Shown here: positions 14,827-22,023 of the stretch, piece by piece | Layout: each line of letters opens with the position of its first letter | Numbering within the stretch: position 1 is the first letter of the stretch | Virus record (IMG/VR): IMGVR_UViG_3300020595_000058 | Coordinates: 1 to 46,974 of that record | Reading direction: 5' to 3' (one strand) | DNA: 46,974 nucleotides | DNA from: a virus | Translations under genes and position numbers: made by a program | The notes under the pieces: generated by a model | Database searches by the model: none | What the model saw: only the letters and a program-made list of their open reading frames with translations | What the model was told of the DNA's origin: nothing

Positions 14827-14922
14827 TTATTTGGTTTTTAGTGGGTTTAAGTACCATACAGCTTTCATGCCATAGATTACGATAGTAAAAGTCATTAGAC
14901 CAGGGTAAATAAAGTCAATCAT
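14827..14922 (-). CDS. Small single-TM protein, 31 aa
   Basis: The frame MIDFIYPGLMTFTIVIYG... from ATG 14922, behind the cassette-wide ribosome site GGAGAACACT, ends in a short basic tail (NPLKTK). One TM helix covers most of the protein. The shared ribosome site argues that it is translated. Function unknown. Confidence 0.6.
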   Translation of the reverse strand: MIDFIYPGLMTFTIVIYGMKAVWYLNPLKTK

Positions 14923-14934
14923 AGTGTTCTCCAT

Positions 14935-15207
14935 TTAAGGTTGTGGTTTAGTTGTTTCGTCTTTAGTGTTTTTTGTTTTATTGATAAACATAACAATAAC
15001 TATGATTAGGTCTGAAGCAAAGAAGCCAAACTGTACAGCTGTAGCACTGCCGTATAGTACTGCGAATGTTATAGTAGCAGCACCTAAGTGGTTAACAGGT
15101 TTACAGAAAAGCATTATGTCTGAGCCAACTTTTTGGTTGATAAGTGTACCAATCATGCCCCTCCCTAAGAAGCCCATGAATAAGTAAATAAAGATAGAGG
15201 TTTCCAT
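14935..15207 (-). CDS. Multi-TM membrane protein, 90 aa
   Basis: The start is ATG 15207 (METSIFIYLFMGFLGRGM). About two or three hydrophobic segments (3-20, 42-58, 62-78) and a charged C-terminus (NKTKNTKDETTKPQP). Similar in topology to the 83-aa protein at 15614-15865. No family recognised. Uses the common GGAGAACACA site. Confidence 0.65.
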   Translation of the reverse strand: METSIFIYLFMGFLGRGMIGTLINQKVGSDIMLFCKPVNHLGAATITFAVLYGSATAVQFGFFASDLIIVIVMFINKTKNTKDETTKPQP

Positions 15208-15231
15208 TGTGTTCTCCAATTCAGGTTTTAA

Positions 15232-15525
15232 TTATACTAGGTGAACAGTAGCTACCTCAACGAAGCAGCTAGCGCGGTTTTCAAAGTAGTCACGGGGAAG
15301 CACCCACTCAGCAAACGTGCCGTGGATAGCGTCTCCCTCACATACACCACGGTATGCGTTGAAGTGAGCTGGAAGTTCATCCATCTCGATTTCTACTACA
15401 GCACCTTTAGAGTACTTAGCAGCGTTGTCGAAAGAGTCAGTCCAGTGAGTTAAGTCACGAGTCTGTGTGTCAAGAGCTAATTCGTTTGCTTCACGAATTG
15501 TAGTGCCTCTGTAGAATTTAAACAT
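15232..15525 (-). CDS. Possible mini ADP-ribosyltransferase-like protein, 97 aa
   Basis: The start is ATG 15525 (MFKFYRGTTIREANEL). The sequence shows YRG at R6, then THWTDSFDNAAKYS with T29/S31, a GAVVEIEM strand, and AEWVLP with E73. This order (Arg; Ser/Thr-x-Ser before an A-Y helix; late Glu before an LP) resembles the R-S-E signature of ADP-ribosyltransferases. Those usually exceed 150 aa, so a reduced or merely ART-shaped fold is possible. Phages use such enzymes to modify host RNAP or translation. No experimental or database support is available here. Confidence 0.4.
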   Translation of the reverse strand: MFKFYRGTTIREANELALDTQTRDLTHWTDSFDNAAKYSKGAVVEIEMDELPAHFNAYRGVCEGDAIHGTFAEWVLPRDYFENRASCFVEVATVHLV

Positions 15526-15542
15526 TGTGTTCTCCATTTGGT

Positions 15543-15611
15543 TTATTTGTGTGTGTCGTAAGTAGCGATTAGTAGTAGGGCGATAAAGCCAAGTCCAACA
15601 AGTAATAACAT
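15543..15611 (-). CDS. Possible 22-aa single-TM peptide
   Basis: MLLLVGLGFIALLLIATYDTHK from ATG 15611, three bases after the stop of the upstream membrane gene. No strong ribosome site, so it would rely on coupling. The whole sequence is one TM helix. Tentative. Confidence 0.4.
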   Translation of the reverse strand: MLLLVGLGFIALLLIATYDTHK

Positions 15612-15613
15612 AA

Positions 15614-15865
15614 TTATGCTTTCTTAACTGTAGGGATTAGTTTGCCGAGTAGAGTAATCCACTCGATTAGGAATATTCCGATGATAGTTGCAACACCTAG
15701 TTTTGTGTCAGTGAGCATCATCATTATGCAACAGGGTATACCGATGATGATGTGTGGTCGGTGTAGTATGTCTGAGTTGATTACCCACTGTAACATGAAT
15801 GCAATGACTGTTCGTATGATAGCACCTGCGAATAGGGCAGTTAAAGCTGCTGTAAAGATTTCCAT
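15614..15865 (-). CDS. Multi-TM membrane protein, 83 aa
   Basis: The start is ATG 15865 (MEIFTAALTALFAGAIIR) behind GGAGAACACA. Three hydrophobic segments (about 3-27, 38-52, 57-76) and a basic C-terminus (VKKA). Two adjacent Cys lie in the middle helix. Probably an inner-membrane protein; no family recognised. Confidence 0.65.
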   Translation of the reverse strand: MEIFTAALTALFAGAIIRTVIAFMLQWVINSDILHRPHIIIGIPCCIMMMLTDTKLGVATIIGIFLIEWITLLGKLIPTVKKA

Positions 15866-15913
15866 TGTGTTCTCCATTTAGGTTGTGGGACAAAGCCCGT
15901 ACAATTGATATGG

Positions 15914-15938
15914 GAGTGCCATTACAGCACCCCCTGTT
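15914..15938 (-). other. Stem-loop after glycine-zipper gene
   Basis: The minus-strand RNA pairs GGGGGUGC with GCACUCCC around a seven-base loop, shortly after the stop at 15942. There is no U tract, so it may be a mRNA 3' stabiliser or weak attenuator. Confidence 0.45.
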
Positions 15939-15941
15939 GAT

Positions 15942-16292
15942 TTAGTCTCCCATTACTGCGCTAGTGACACAGGATGCGTAGTAGCCAGCAGTGCCGATGA
16001 CTGGTGCTACCAATACACTTGATGCGGCGATTGCGGGGAGGGTAGAGCCAGTGAGTATTGCGCCGGAAGTAGCGCCTGAGAGTCCCACTACACCAGCTGC
16101 ACCGACTAGCGGGGCTGCGGCAACTGTAGTGATTCCGATGACTACTGCTGAGACTGCGCCCACCCCGAAGCCAACGAATAAATCCGTAGTTGTACAGGTA
16201 GACTCGACAGGTGTGAGAGTGTATTGTACTTCGTCAGCTTGTGCGGTAGAGGCGAATAGTACTAGTGCGATTGTTGCGATGATATTTTTCAT
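15942..16292 (-). CDS. Secreted glycine-zipper protein, 116 aa
   Basis: The start is ATG 16292 (MKNIIATIALVLFASTAQA), giving a 19-residue Sec signal with an AQA cleavage site. The mature region contains Cys near 33 and 109 and a long Gly/Ala/Val stretch with GxxxG spacing (VGFGVGAVSAVVIG, VGAAGVVGLSGATSG), typical of glycine-zipper segments that pack in membranes or form oligomers. It may insert into the envelope from the periplasmic side. It heads a transcription unit with its own promoter-like element at 16316-16345. Confidence 0.65.
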   Translation of the reverse strand: MKNIIATIALVLFASTAQADEVQYTLTPVESTCTTTDLFVGFGVGAVSAVVIGITTVAAAPLVGAAGVVGLSGATSGAILTGSTLPAIAASSVLVAPVIGTAGYYASCVTSAVMGD

Positions 16293-16315
16293 TGTGTTCT
16301 CCATTTAGGTTTCTT

Positions 16316-16345
16316 CATTATAGAGGGGCAGTTTTCCCCACTTTT
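16316..16345 (-). promoter_or_regulatory. Hairpin-type promoter-like element, copy 2
   Basis: Minus strand AAAGTGGGGAAAACTGCCCC (a GGGG-7 nt-CCCC hairpin), then CTCTATAATGAAGAAAC. It is identical over 30 bp to the copy at 16731. It lies directly after the terminator at 16372-16397 and before the glycine-zipper gene. TATAAT fits a -10 box, but no -35 box is present. The ATAATGA end is shared with the 18-bp promoter family. Confidence 0.6.
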
Positions 16346-16371
16346 TTAAGCAAAATAGGCGCAGATTTGGT

Positions 16372-16397
16372 AAAAAAGGCCACCCCGAAGGATGACC
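16372..16397 (-). terminator. Rho-independent terminator after HNH gene
   Basis: The minus-strand RNA forms GGUCAUCC-UUCG-GGGUGGCC followed by six U. It is closely similar to the terminator at 7973-8000, suggesting copying of the same module. Confidence 0.85.
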
Positions 16398-16403
16398 ATT
16401 TTG

Positions 16404-16709
16404 TTACTTTTTCTTCCACGATTTTCGATTTTTATTATTCTCAGACCGTGTAGCTGGTTTTAAATTAGACGGTCGATTGTCTGACCGTTTTCTGTTTTTG
16501 TGGTCCAGCTCTTTTTTACCCACAGATTTTCCTGTAGACATTTCTTTCACAATGCGATGTACATACACTGCCTTGCCATCGATGCGGACTGTCTTGTATC
16601 CGTCACCGTGATTAGTACCTGCTTCAGACCCCGCAGATTTTCGGCCACGAGATTCTTTCCAGTATAGTTTTCCACCCTTGCGAGTAAATAATTTATTCCA
16701 CTTCTGCAT
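16404..16709 (-). CDS. HNH endonuclease (HNH_3 type), single-gene unit
   Basis: 101 aa from ATG 16709 (MQKWNKLFTRKGGKLYWKE), behind AAGGAG. The core is VYVHRIV...KKELDHKNRKRSDNRPSNLKPATRSENNKN, the HNH_3 pattern with L-D-H, N and a final N-rich helix. It is very basic, as expected for a DNA nickase. It is of a different HNH type from the two genes near the DNA polymerase. It forms its own unit between a promoter-like element (16731) and a terminator (16372), which looks like a self-contained mobile cassette. Confidence 0.85.
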   Translation of the reverse strand: MQKWNKLFTRKGGKLYWKESRGRKSAGSEAGTNHGDGYKTVRIDGKAVYVHRIVKEMSTGKSVGKKELDHKNRKRSDNRPSNLKPATRSENNKNRKSWKKK

Positions 16710-16730
16710 AGTAGCTCCTTGATGTTTCTT

Positions 16731-16760
16731 CATTATAGAGGGGCAGTTTTCCCCACTTTT
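16731..16760 (-). promoter_or_regulatory. Hairpin-type promoter-like element, copy 1
   Basis: Minus strand GGGG-AAAACTG-CCCC hairpin, then CTCTATAATGAAGAAAC. It follows the hairpin after the tape-measure gene (16783-16804) and precedes the HNH_3 gene, a terminator-promoter junction. It is identical to copy 2 over 30 bp although the downstream sequences diverge, which argues for selection on this element. Confidence 0.6.
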
Positions 16761-16782
16761 TGTACGGGCTTTGTGCAGGACA

Positions 16783-16804
16783 GGCCACCCCCGAAGGGAT
16801 GACC
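16783..16804 (-). other. UUCG hairpin after tape-measure gene
   Basis: The minus-strand RNA forms GGUCAUCCC-UUCG-GGGGUGGCC, the same stem as the terminator at 7973-8000, but is followed by UGUCCUG rather than a U run. It is probably an attenuator or 3'-end protector at the end of the late transcript. Confidence 0.65.
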
Positions 16805-16814
16805 ATAGTTTGTT

Positions 16815-19800
16815 TTAGCGTTTGTAGTTGTTTTCTTTGTTCTGCATGTTAACACCACCAGCAATTTGAGGCATCATCTTGACAATCTCTTGACGAGTTT
16901 GACGTGATACATCACCTTGTACATTGATGTTGAATGACTGAGTTGAACGGCCAGAACCGTTGTTGTTCATACGAGACACATCGTTCTTAGACAGAACAAC
17001 TTCACCTGGCATCAACATAGCAGGAACAGAGTCCTTGCCAGCCTGTGAACCAGGAATGTTAGGCACAATACCGCCTTGAGAGAACCCAAGGAAAGAACCA
17101 ATGCCTGAAAGGAAGCCACCCCCGCCGCCGCCTCCGAAAAGACCACCGATGCCACCCATTATACCGGATAGAGAACTACCTAGACTACCAAAGATACTGC
17201 TTAGACCGCCACTGAAACCAGAGAAGATACCAGAAATGCTGCCACCTTCACCGAAGAGACCACCCATCCACTCTTTAGCGCCATCAAAGACACCGCTCAT
17301 GGCTTTTGTTGATTTATCTTCACCAGCAGCTTCACCTTCTTTACCGCCTCCGAAGAGACCTTGTAAGAAGCCACCGGATTTTTCACCAGCTTCGTTAGTA
17401 CCTTGGTTGAAGTCAAAGAGCTTACCGAAGTCAAGGTTTTGTGTAAGACCTTCAGCTAAACCATCACTAAAGTTATTAATGATAGAAGAAGTAACTGTAT
17501 CAAGCAAGCTTCCTAGAACGTCTTTCCAGTCACCGCCGTGTAGTACGGCAGAGATAGCACCTGAAAGTGTAGCGTTAAAGTTAGCTTCTAAGTCGTCGAT
17601 TCCTTCGAGACGAAGCTTCTTAGCCTTATTGCTTTTGTCTTCTTCAACTAAAGCTTTAACATTCTCCTGTTGAGCCTCTGTTAGACCTGACATAGTTTCG
17701 TCTAGCTTACCAAGTCGCTCTTGTACAGAAATAATTTCTAAAGCTAGCTTAGTATCGCCACGAGAAAAAGAGTCACGGATTTCCTGTTGTGCAGTACCAA
17801 CCAGACCCCCTTTGGCAAACTTAGGAAGTACACCCTGGTTGAGTAGGTCCAGTTTGTTCTTACCCAGTTTACTAACAGCAGAAGCCTTGATTACGTACTC
17901 GCCGTTAGACAACATCGCAGGGATGTCATCAGAGGTACCAGTACCCGCACCAGAGACATAGCCGCCTGTGGCGAAGTTCTTCGCACGTTCGAGGTATTCT
18001 ACATCTGTCTCACCAGTTTGTTGTGCGTATTGGTTGTAGCCAATGCCACTAAGTGCACCCGTGTCCTCGCCTGAGCTAAAGAAGCTACTTATAGATTTTA
18101 GCTTACCTGCTAAAAAGTCCCAAGCCATGCTGAAACCATCTTTCATAGCGTTGCCAATAGTGGAAGGCAAAGTAAGCACGAATGTCTTAAAGGTATCGAT
18201 AGCCCCGAAGAACATGTCTTTAATCTTCTGCATAAGCTCTGGGTTGTTTAGAACATCCAAAAGGCCACCAAGAAGGAAGCCACCTGCAGTACCTATAGCG
18301 GCACCTAAGGGTCCACCTACAGCTAGTCCTAGTTGAGCACCAAGAGCAGCGCCCCCGATAGCCCCGTCAAGAGCTTCACCTATGCCATTTAGAGATTCAT
18401 CAGGAATAAGCGCATCGCTAAGTTGTTGAGCTACTAGCCCAGACATAGCTGCGCCAGCGGTTTTACCCAATGCTTTACCTAGTTTAGAAGCAGCGTTAGC
18501 TGTCTTAGGGTTAGTTCTTAGTTCCAGAATACCTGTAGACATAGACGTAGCTGCTGCAGCACCAAACCCAGTAATAAGGGCTTTGCCCCCTAATAGTTTA
18601 CCAAGCGCCAGTGCAAATTTAAAAGCACCTTTAGTTAGTTTAGGTGCAAGAATTAAGGCGACTAAACCCGCAGCGATAGCGCTAGCAGCATTATTAGCAA
18701 ACTTACTTTCGAAGTCTTCTCCGAAAATACCATCAATAAAACTTGTACCTACTTCTTTAAATACATTTCCCAGACCTTCAAGAATGTTAGCAACAACATC
18801 ACCGTCACCTGTCATAAGGTTTCTGAAAGTTGTACCAAAGTCTTTAGCAGTTTTACCTACAGCAGCAAGGAAGTCTTGGTTGTTGCCTAGACCACCAACA
18901 GCAGCTAGTATACCAGCAGGTATTGCAACGCGCATAGCAGCGCCACGTAGTCCTTTGTTAAAGGCAGCAGCCATACCGAAAGCGATAACTGAAGAGAGTT
19001 CAGCCTCATTGTCCTTAAAGAAACTCTTTACATCGTTAATAATCTCTTTAAAGTTTTCTGCAGTAGCTTGGAAAGCCACCTTGGCAGCAACTACGAGAGG
19101 TAGACCGGAGATTATTGTTGTTAATTTGTCGTAGCTAGCTTTCATAGTATCTAGAGAAGTATTCCAAGTCTGTTCCATATCAGCTGTTGTAGAAAGGTTG
19201 AGCTTAGAACCAATAGTGCTTGTTGTGAAATTATCCCAAGAGGTTGACAAGGTAGCTATTACGTTATCAAATCCGGTTTTAAGCGGTTGGAATATTCTCT
19301 CAGAAGCAACAACCGAGAAACCATCTTGGGTCAGGTCTGTCTGTAGCTGTGTCCAGTACGACAGAGCATCTGTTTGAAGAGTCTTGAACAGAGCTACAAG
19401 GTTGTCTTTCCAACGTAGCAACTTTCTCTTAGCAGCTTCTAGATGAACGCCCATAGCACCGACGTTGCCGATAGCAGCAGCGCCGCCTTCTTCGTGAGAA
19501 GGGTCAAAGATACCAGTCCACCAAGAGTTACCAACAACAGCCTTCCAGAGTCCTTTGAAGATATTTACTATGTTAGTTGCGAAAGTTTGTAGTGTACCAT
19601 AGATACCTTCAACCCCTGAAGGAAACATCTTACTTAGTAAGTCGTATTTCTCAACAGCGAAGTTTAAAGCTATAGTTACCTTCTGAGCACCAAAATCTTT
19701 AACGGTTTTTAGCGCAGTAGAAATGCTTTTGCCTAGGCGTTCACCCAGCCCAGAGGCATCAAAATCAAGACTGAACAAGTCTAGTAGTCCGTGGAAGAAA

Positions 19801-20684
19801 TCTTTTGCGTTTGATTCTACAATCAAGAAAGCCAACTGAGTGTTAAGAACAAATCTTTCTAGATTGTTTGATACAAAGTCGAATGCCTTGGTTATGCCAG
19901 AGATAGCACTACGAACAACACGAGACACACCGATAACTTTGTCAAACTCACTGACAGCGAGAGACATAGAGTCGCGCATAACCGTCATTAGCTGGTCTGT
20001 GGTAGCGTCCATCTTAGAGAAAGCTGCATCAACCCCTTCGGCACCTTTTGCAAAGGCATCAAAGATTCTTTGTGATGTAAGCTCGCCTTCAGCAGCCATA
20101 CCTTTTAGCTCACCAACACCTACACCGAATTCTTCAGCGATTAGTCGAGCAGCTACAACGTTGTTCTCTAGAACAGAGTTAAGTTCTTCACCACGTAGAG
20201 CGCCAGCAGCAAGACCCTGACCCAACTGGATAGCTGAGTTAGAAATCTCTTCAGCTGTAGCACCACCAACAGCACCCGCTTTAGCGAATGTTTCAGTGAA
20301 CTTCAAAATCTGTGGAGTTGTCTTATTAAGGTTTTCTAAGCTTAGTGAGAACCGCTGGAACGCTGTTACGTTGCCGCTCATAGAGGTTCTTGTACGCTTG
20401 GATATTTCTACAAGTTCTTTAAATGCCGCAGTCTGTTGTGTTGTGTTCTTAGTGACTGTAGCCAGTTTGTTGTTGAAGCTAGTAATAGCATCAGTAGCGC
20501 CAGTAATACCTTTGACAATTATCGCTGACCCGAAGGCAGCAGTAAGCCCGATGGCCATTTTCTGGAATGTCTTGGTAATATTGGCTGCTTGTGTTTCTAG
20601 GCTTTTTAGAGACTTGCCTGTCTTGCGTATTTCATTCTGGGCTTGCTTCGCATTAGCACGTACCCGAATCTCTACACCGCTCAT
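16815..20684 (-). CDS. Tail tape-measure protein
   Basis: 1289 aa. The N-terminus (VEIRVRANAKQAQNEIRKTGKSLKSLE) and the helical region to about residue 280 match the tape-measure N-terminal domain (GLAAGALRGEELNSVLENN). Long helices and hydrophobic Gly/Ala stretches follow (about 690-860). Two copies of the usual GG-x-DSVPAMLxxGEYV motif lie near residues 915-950 and 1230-1255, and a very Gly-rich segment lies near 1190-1220. The protein sets tail length and is ejected at infection. At about 1.5 angstrom per residue it implies a tail near 190 nm, an estimate only. It starts at ATG 20684 with GGAG six bases upstream. Confidence 0.92.
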   Translation of the reverse strand: MSGVEIRVRANAKQAQNEIRKTGKSLKSLETQAANITKTFQKMAIGLTAAFGSAIIVKGITGATDAITSFNNKLATVTKNTTQQTAAFKELVEISKRTRTSMSGNVTAFQRFSLSLENLNKTTPQILKFTETFAKAGAVGGATAEEISNSAIQLGQGLAAGALRGEELNSVLENNVVAARLIAEEFGVGVGELKGMAAEGELTSQRIFDAFAKGAEGVDAAFSKMDATTDQLMTVMRDSMSLAVSEFDKVIGVSRVVRSAISGITKAFDFVSNNLERFVLNTQLAFLIVESNAKDFFHGLLDLFSLDFDASGLGERLGKSISTALKTVKDFGAQKVTIALNFAVEKYDLLSKMFPSGVEGIYGTLQTFATNIVNIFKGLWKAVVGNSWWTGIFDPSHEEGGAAAIGNVGAMGVHLEAAKRKLLRWKDNLVALFKTLQTDALSYWTQLQTDLTQDGFSVVASERIFQPLKTGFDNVIATLSTSWDNFTTSTIGSKLNLSTTADMEQTWNTSLDTMKASYDKLTTIISGLPLVVAAKVAFQATAENFKEIINDVKSFFKDNEAELSSVIAFGMAAAFNKGLRGAAMRVAIPAGILAAVGGLGNNQDFLAAVGKTAKDFGTTFRNLMTGDGDVVANILEGLGNVFKEVGTSFIDGIFGEDFESKFANNAASAIAAGLVALILAPKLTKGAFKFALALGKLLGGKALITGFGAAAATSMSTGILELRTNPKTANAASKLGKALGKTAGAAMSGLVAQQLSDALIPDESLNGIGEALDGAIGGAALGAQLGLAVGGPLGAAIGTAGGFLLGGLLDVLNNPELMQKIKDMFFGAIDTFKTFVLTLPSTIGNAMKDGFSMAWDFLAGKLKSISSFFSSGEDTGALSGIGYNQYAQQTGETDVEYLERAKNFATGGYVSGAGTGTSDDIPAMLSNGEYVIKASAVSKLGKNKLDLLNQGVLPKFAKGGLVGTAQQEIRDSFSRGDTKLALEIISVQERLGKLDETMSGLTEAQQENVKALVEEDKSNKAKKLRLEGIDDLEANFNATLSGAISAVLHGGDWKDVLGSLLDTVTSSIINNFSDGLAEGLTQNLDFGKLFDFNQGTNEAGEKSGGFLQGLFGGGKEGEAAGEDKSTKAMSGVFDGAKEWMGGLFGEGGSISGIFSGFSGGLSSIFGSLGSSLSGIMGGIGGLFGGGGGGGFLSGIGSFLGFSQGGIVPNIPGSQAGKDSVPAMLMPGEVVLSKNDVSRMNNNGSGRSTQSFNINVQGDVSRQTRQEIVKMMPQIAGGVNMQNKENNYKR

Positions 20685-20704
20685 ATGATTCTCCTTATTT
20701 AAAT

Positions 20705-20753
20705 AAAAAAGCCCCCAACAGTTAATCCCGCATATTGGGATACCATCAGGGGC
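20705..20753 (-). terminator. Bipartite terminator or attenuator upstream of tape measure
   Basis: The minus-strand RNA pairs GCCCC with GGGGGC around an inner AUCCC/GGGAU stem, then has six U. It lies between the HK97-gp10-like gene and the tape-measure start, so it probably lowers transcription of tape measure relative to the head and tube genes. Confidence 0.75.
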
Positions 20754-20759
20754 AATTTA

Positions 20760-21089
20760 TTAGTTAGGCGTAATTAGTCCGATTCGTGAAAGCGTCTGTT
20801 CAATGAAGTACGATGGCGCTTGTTGTGAGTGTCCTTTATTGAGCCTGTCAATATATTCCACTTCGTTATAGATAGTAGCACCTATAAAAGAATTACGAAA
20901 GTTTGTGTGAATGGTTCTTCTCCATCCATCACGAGCATTACCTTCATCTACAGGTGTTACTACTCTTAGTTGTTGTGTACCGTACTCTACTAGTGCGGAT
21001 ATCTCTAAGTTAGCTATGTCAGAGATTTCATCTTCAATCCTCTGCATCTCACGCTCAAAGTTTACTATCTCCAAAGATATCTTTGTCAT
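20760..21089 (-). CDS. HK97 gp10-like tail completion protein
   Basis: 109 aa from ATG 21089 (MTKISLEIVNFEREMQ), which overlaps the stop of the chaperone frame as ATGA; a TTG five codons earlier is possible. The pattern VVTPVDEGNARDGW...IYNEVEYIDRLNKGHSQQAP..FIEQ fits the HK97 gp10 / neck family of head-tail or tail-completion proteins. In most siphoviruses this gene sits before the tube gene, so its location after the chaperone is slightly unusual. Confidence 0.7.
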   Translation of the reverse strand: MTKISLEIVNFEREMQRIEDEISDIANLEISALVEYGTQQLRVVTPVDEGNARDGWRRTIHTNFRNSFIGATIYNEVEYIDRLNKGHSQQAPSYFIEQTLSRIGLITPN

Positions 21090-21723
21090 TGCTTTTTCAT
21101 CCAAGGTGGGGTCCAGTCCTCACCATCGCCGCCCTTAGCCTTGAGCATCATGTCAAGGAATTTACCTTTGGGCAGTGATATGGTAGCAGCTGGAATGTTA
21201 TCCTTAATCTGCTTAAGGGTGTGGAAGACATCCTCCGGTTTACCTTTATACCCCTGTGCTTGTAACAAGACAGACGCACGTTGGTCATCACGCCAACCAT
21301 AAGGTCTGCGCTGGAAGTATTGTCCCCACTTAGTGAGTTCTATTTGCGGCATCTCAGCTAATAGCTGGTATACAGGCATCCCTAACAAGAAAGCAATTTC
21401 ATACAAATTCTCTTCGGAATGAGTTAGTTTCCCTCAGAGCCACCAAGGCCGGATAGGCGCATAATGTGCTCAGAAAGCCCCGTCAATTCTTCGACTGGGA
21501 ATGTTTCAAAATCTGCATCGGTAAGTTCATCTGCCCCGATAACGGCAATTTTAATGATGTCACAAAGGAGTTTAAGTTGAGCGCCGTCTTTCTTAGACTT
21601 GGTCGCTGCTTCGATAGTCTTCTGTAGGCCCATGACCTCACCAACTGTCAACTTCTTTACTTCTACTTTGTCACCCATAAAGTCTACTTTTTCTGTGACT
21701 GCTTTTCCAACGAGATGTTTCAT
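21086..21723 (-). CDS. Tail assembly chaperone G-T fusion (by -1 frameshift)
   Basis: A programmed -1 shift at the GGGAAAC heptamer (21427-21433) would join the 99-codon first frame to the 106-codon second frame, giving about 212 aa. The junction reads ...GSEGKLTHSEENLYEIAF. The second frame is open upstream through the slippery site, has no ATG and no ribosome site, and carries the T-domain pattern LYEIAFLLGMPVYQLLAEMPQIELTKWGQYF. In lambda-like phages the G-T fusion recruits the tail tube protein to the tape measure. The order chaperone, completion protein, tape measure fits this. Confidence 0.8.
21424..21723 (-). CDS. Tail assembly chaperone G-like protein
   Basis: 99 aa (MKHLVGKAVTEKVDFMGDKVEVKKL...), the unshifted product. 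The family pattern is VEVKKLTVGEVMGLQ and the C-terminal VEELTGLSEHIMRLSGLGG. It ends just after the slippery site, so most ribosomes stop here and only a fraction make the G-T fusion. The product coats the tape measure during tail assembly and is not expected in the virion. Confidence 0.78.
   Translation of the reverse strand: MKHLVGKAVTEKVDFMGDKVEVKKLTVGEVMGLQKTIEAATKSKKDGAQLKLLCDIIKIAVIGADELTDADFETFPVEELTGLSEHIMRLSGLGGSEGN
21427..21433 (-). promoter_or_regulatory. Slippery heptamer GGGAAAC for -1 frameshift
   Basis: In the zero frame it reads G-GGA-AAC-TAA, the canonical X-XXY-YYZ register, placed one codon before the stop of the first chaperone frame. Slippage yields GGG-AAA and enters the downstream frame, which stays open to 21086. 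Confidence 0.8.
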
Positions 21724-21734
21724 TGTTTTAATCC

Positions 21735-21971
21735 TTAATCTAATTTATCTTTTTCTGAGAATAGGTCAGAGTTGTTTGCTTGAAAGTCATCCAATAACTT
21801 GCGGACAGTGTGCAGTACAGAAAGGGTTTCCATAATCTCACGGCCAACAGCTGACTCATTATCAAAGTCTTGGAATCGTTCAAATGATTTTCGAATACTA
21901 ATATCTACGCTTCTACGCATATGACGGAAGGTCGTACGCATAACAAACGCTTTACTAAATGGTTTGTCCAT
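21735..21971 (-). CDS. Hypothetical tail-region protein, 78 aa
   Basis: The start is ATG 21971 (MDKPFSKAFVMRTTFRHMRR) with AAGGAAG upstream. Basic N-terminal half and helical C-terminal half ending EKDKLD. It lies between the tail tube gene and the chaperone. No family recognised; possibly a tail assembly helper. Confidence 0.65.
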   Translation of the reverse strand: MDKPFSKAFVMRTTFRHMRRSVDISIRKSFERFQDFDNESAVGREIMETLSVLHTVRKLLDDFQANNSDLFSEKDKLD

Positions 21972-21994
21972 GTATAATACTTCCTTGTGCCGGA

Positions 21995-22012
21995 GACCAC
22001 CCGAAGGTGGCC
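21995..22012 (-). other. UUCG hairpin after tail tube gene
   Basis: The minus-strand RNA forms GGCCACC-UUCG-GGUGGUC, starting 12 nt after the tail tube stop, without a U tract. Likely protects or attenuates the message downstream of a gene that must be abundant. Confidence 0.6.
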
Positions 22013-22023
22013 CCCTAAATAGC

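Noticed and set aside
16312-16345. Plus-strand terminator (GGGG-7-CCCC followed by T run)
   Set aside because: No plus-strand gene exists to terminate. The 30-bp identity with 16731 and position before minus-strand genes favour a minus-strand promoter-like element.
17101-20688. Long plus-strand frames opposite the tape-measure gene
   Set aside because: Shadow frames with Pro/Leu/Ser-rich composition, no ribosome sites and no domain; the minus-strand tape-measure frame explains the region.
21086-21406. Independent 106-aa gene
   Set aside because: It has only a TTG start without a ribosome site; the frame continues upstream through a slippery heptamer and is better read as the -1 part of the tail chaperone.
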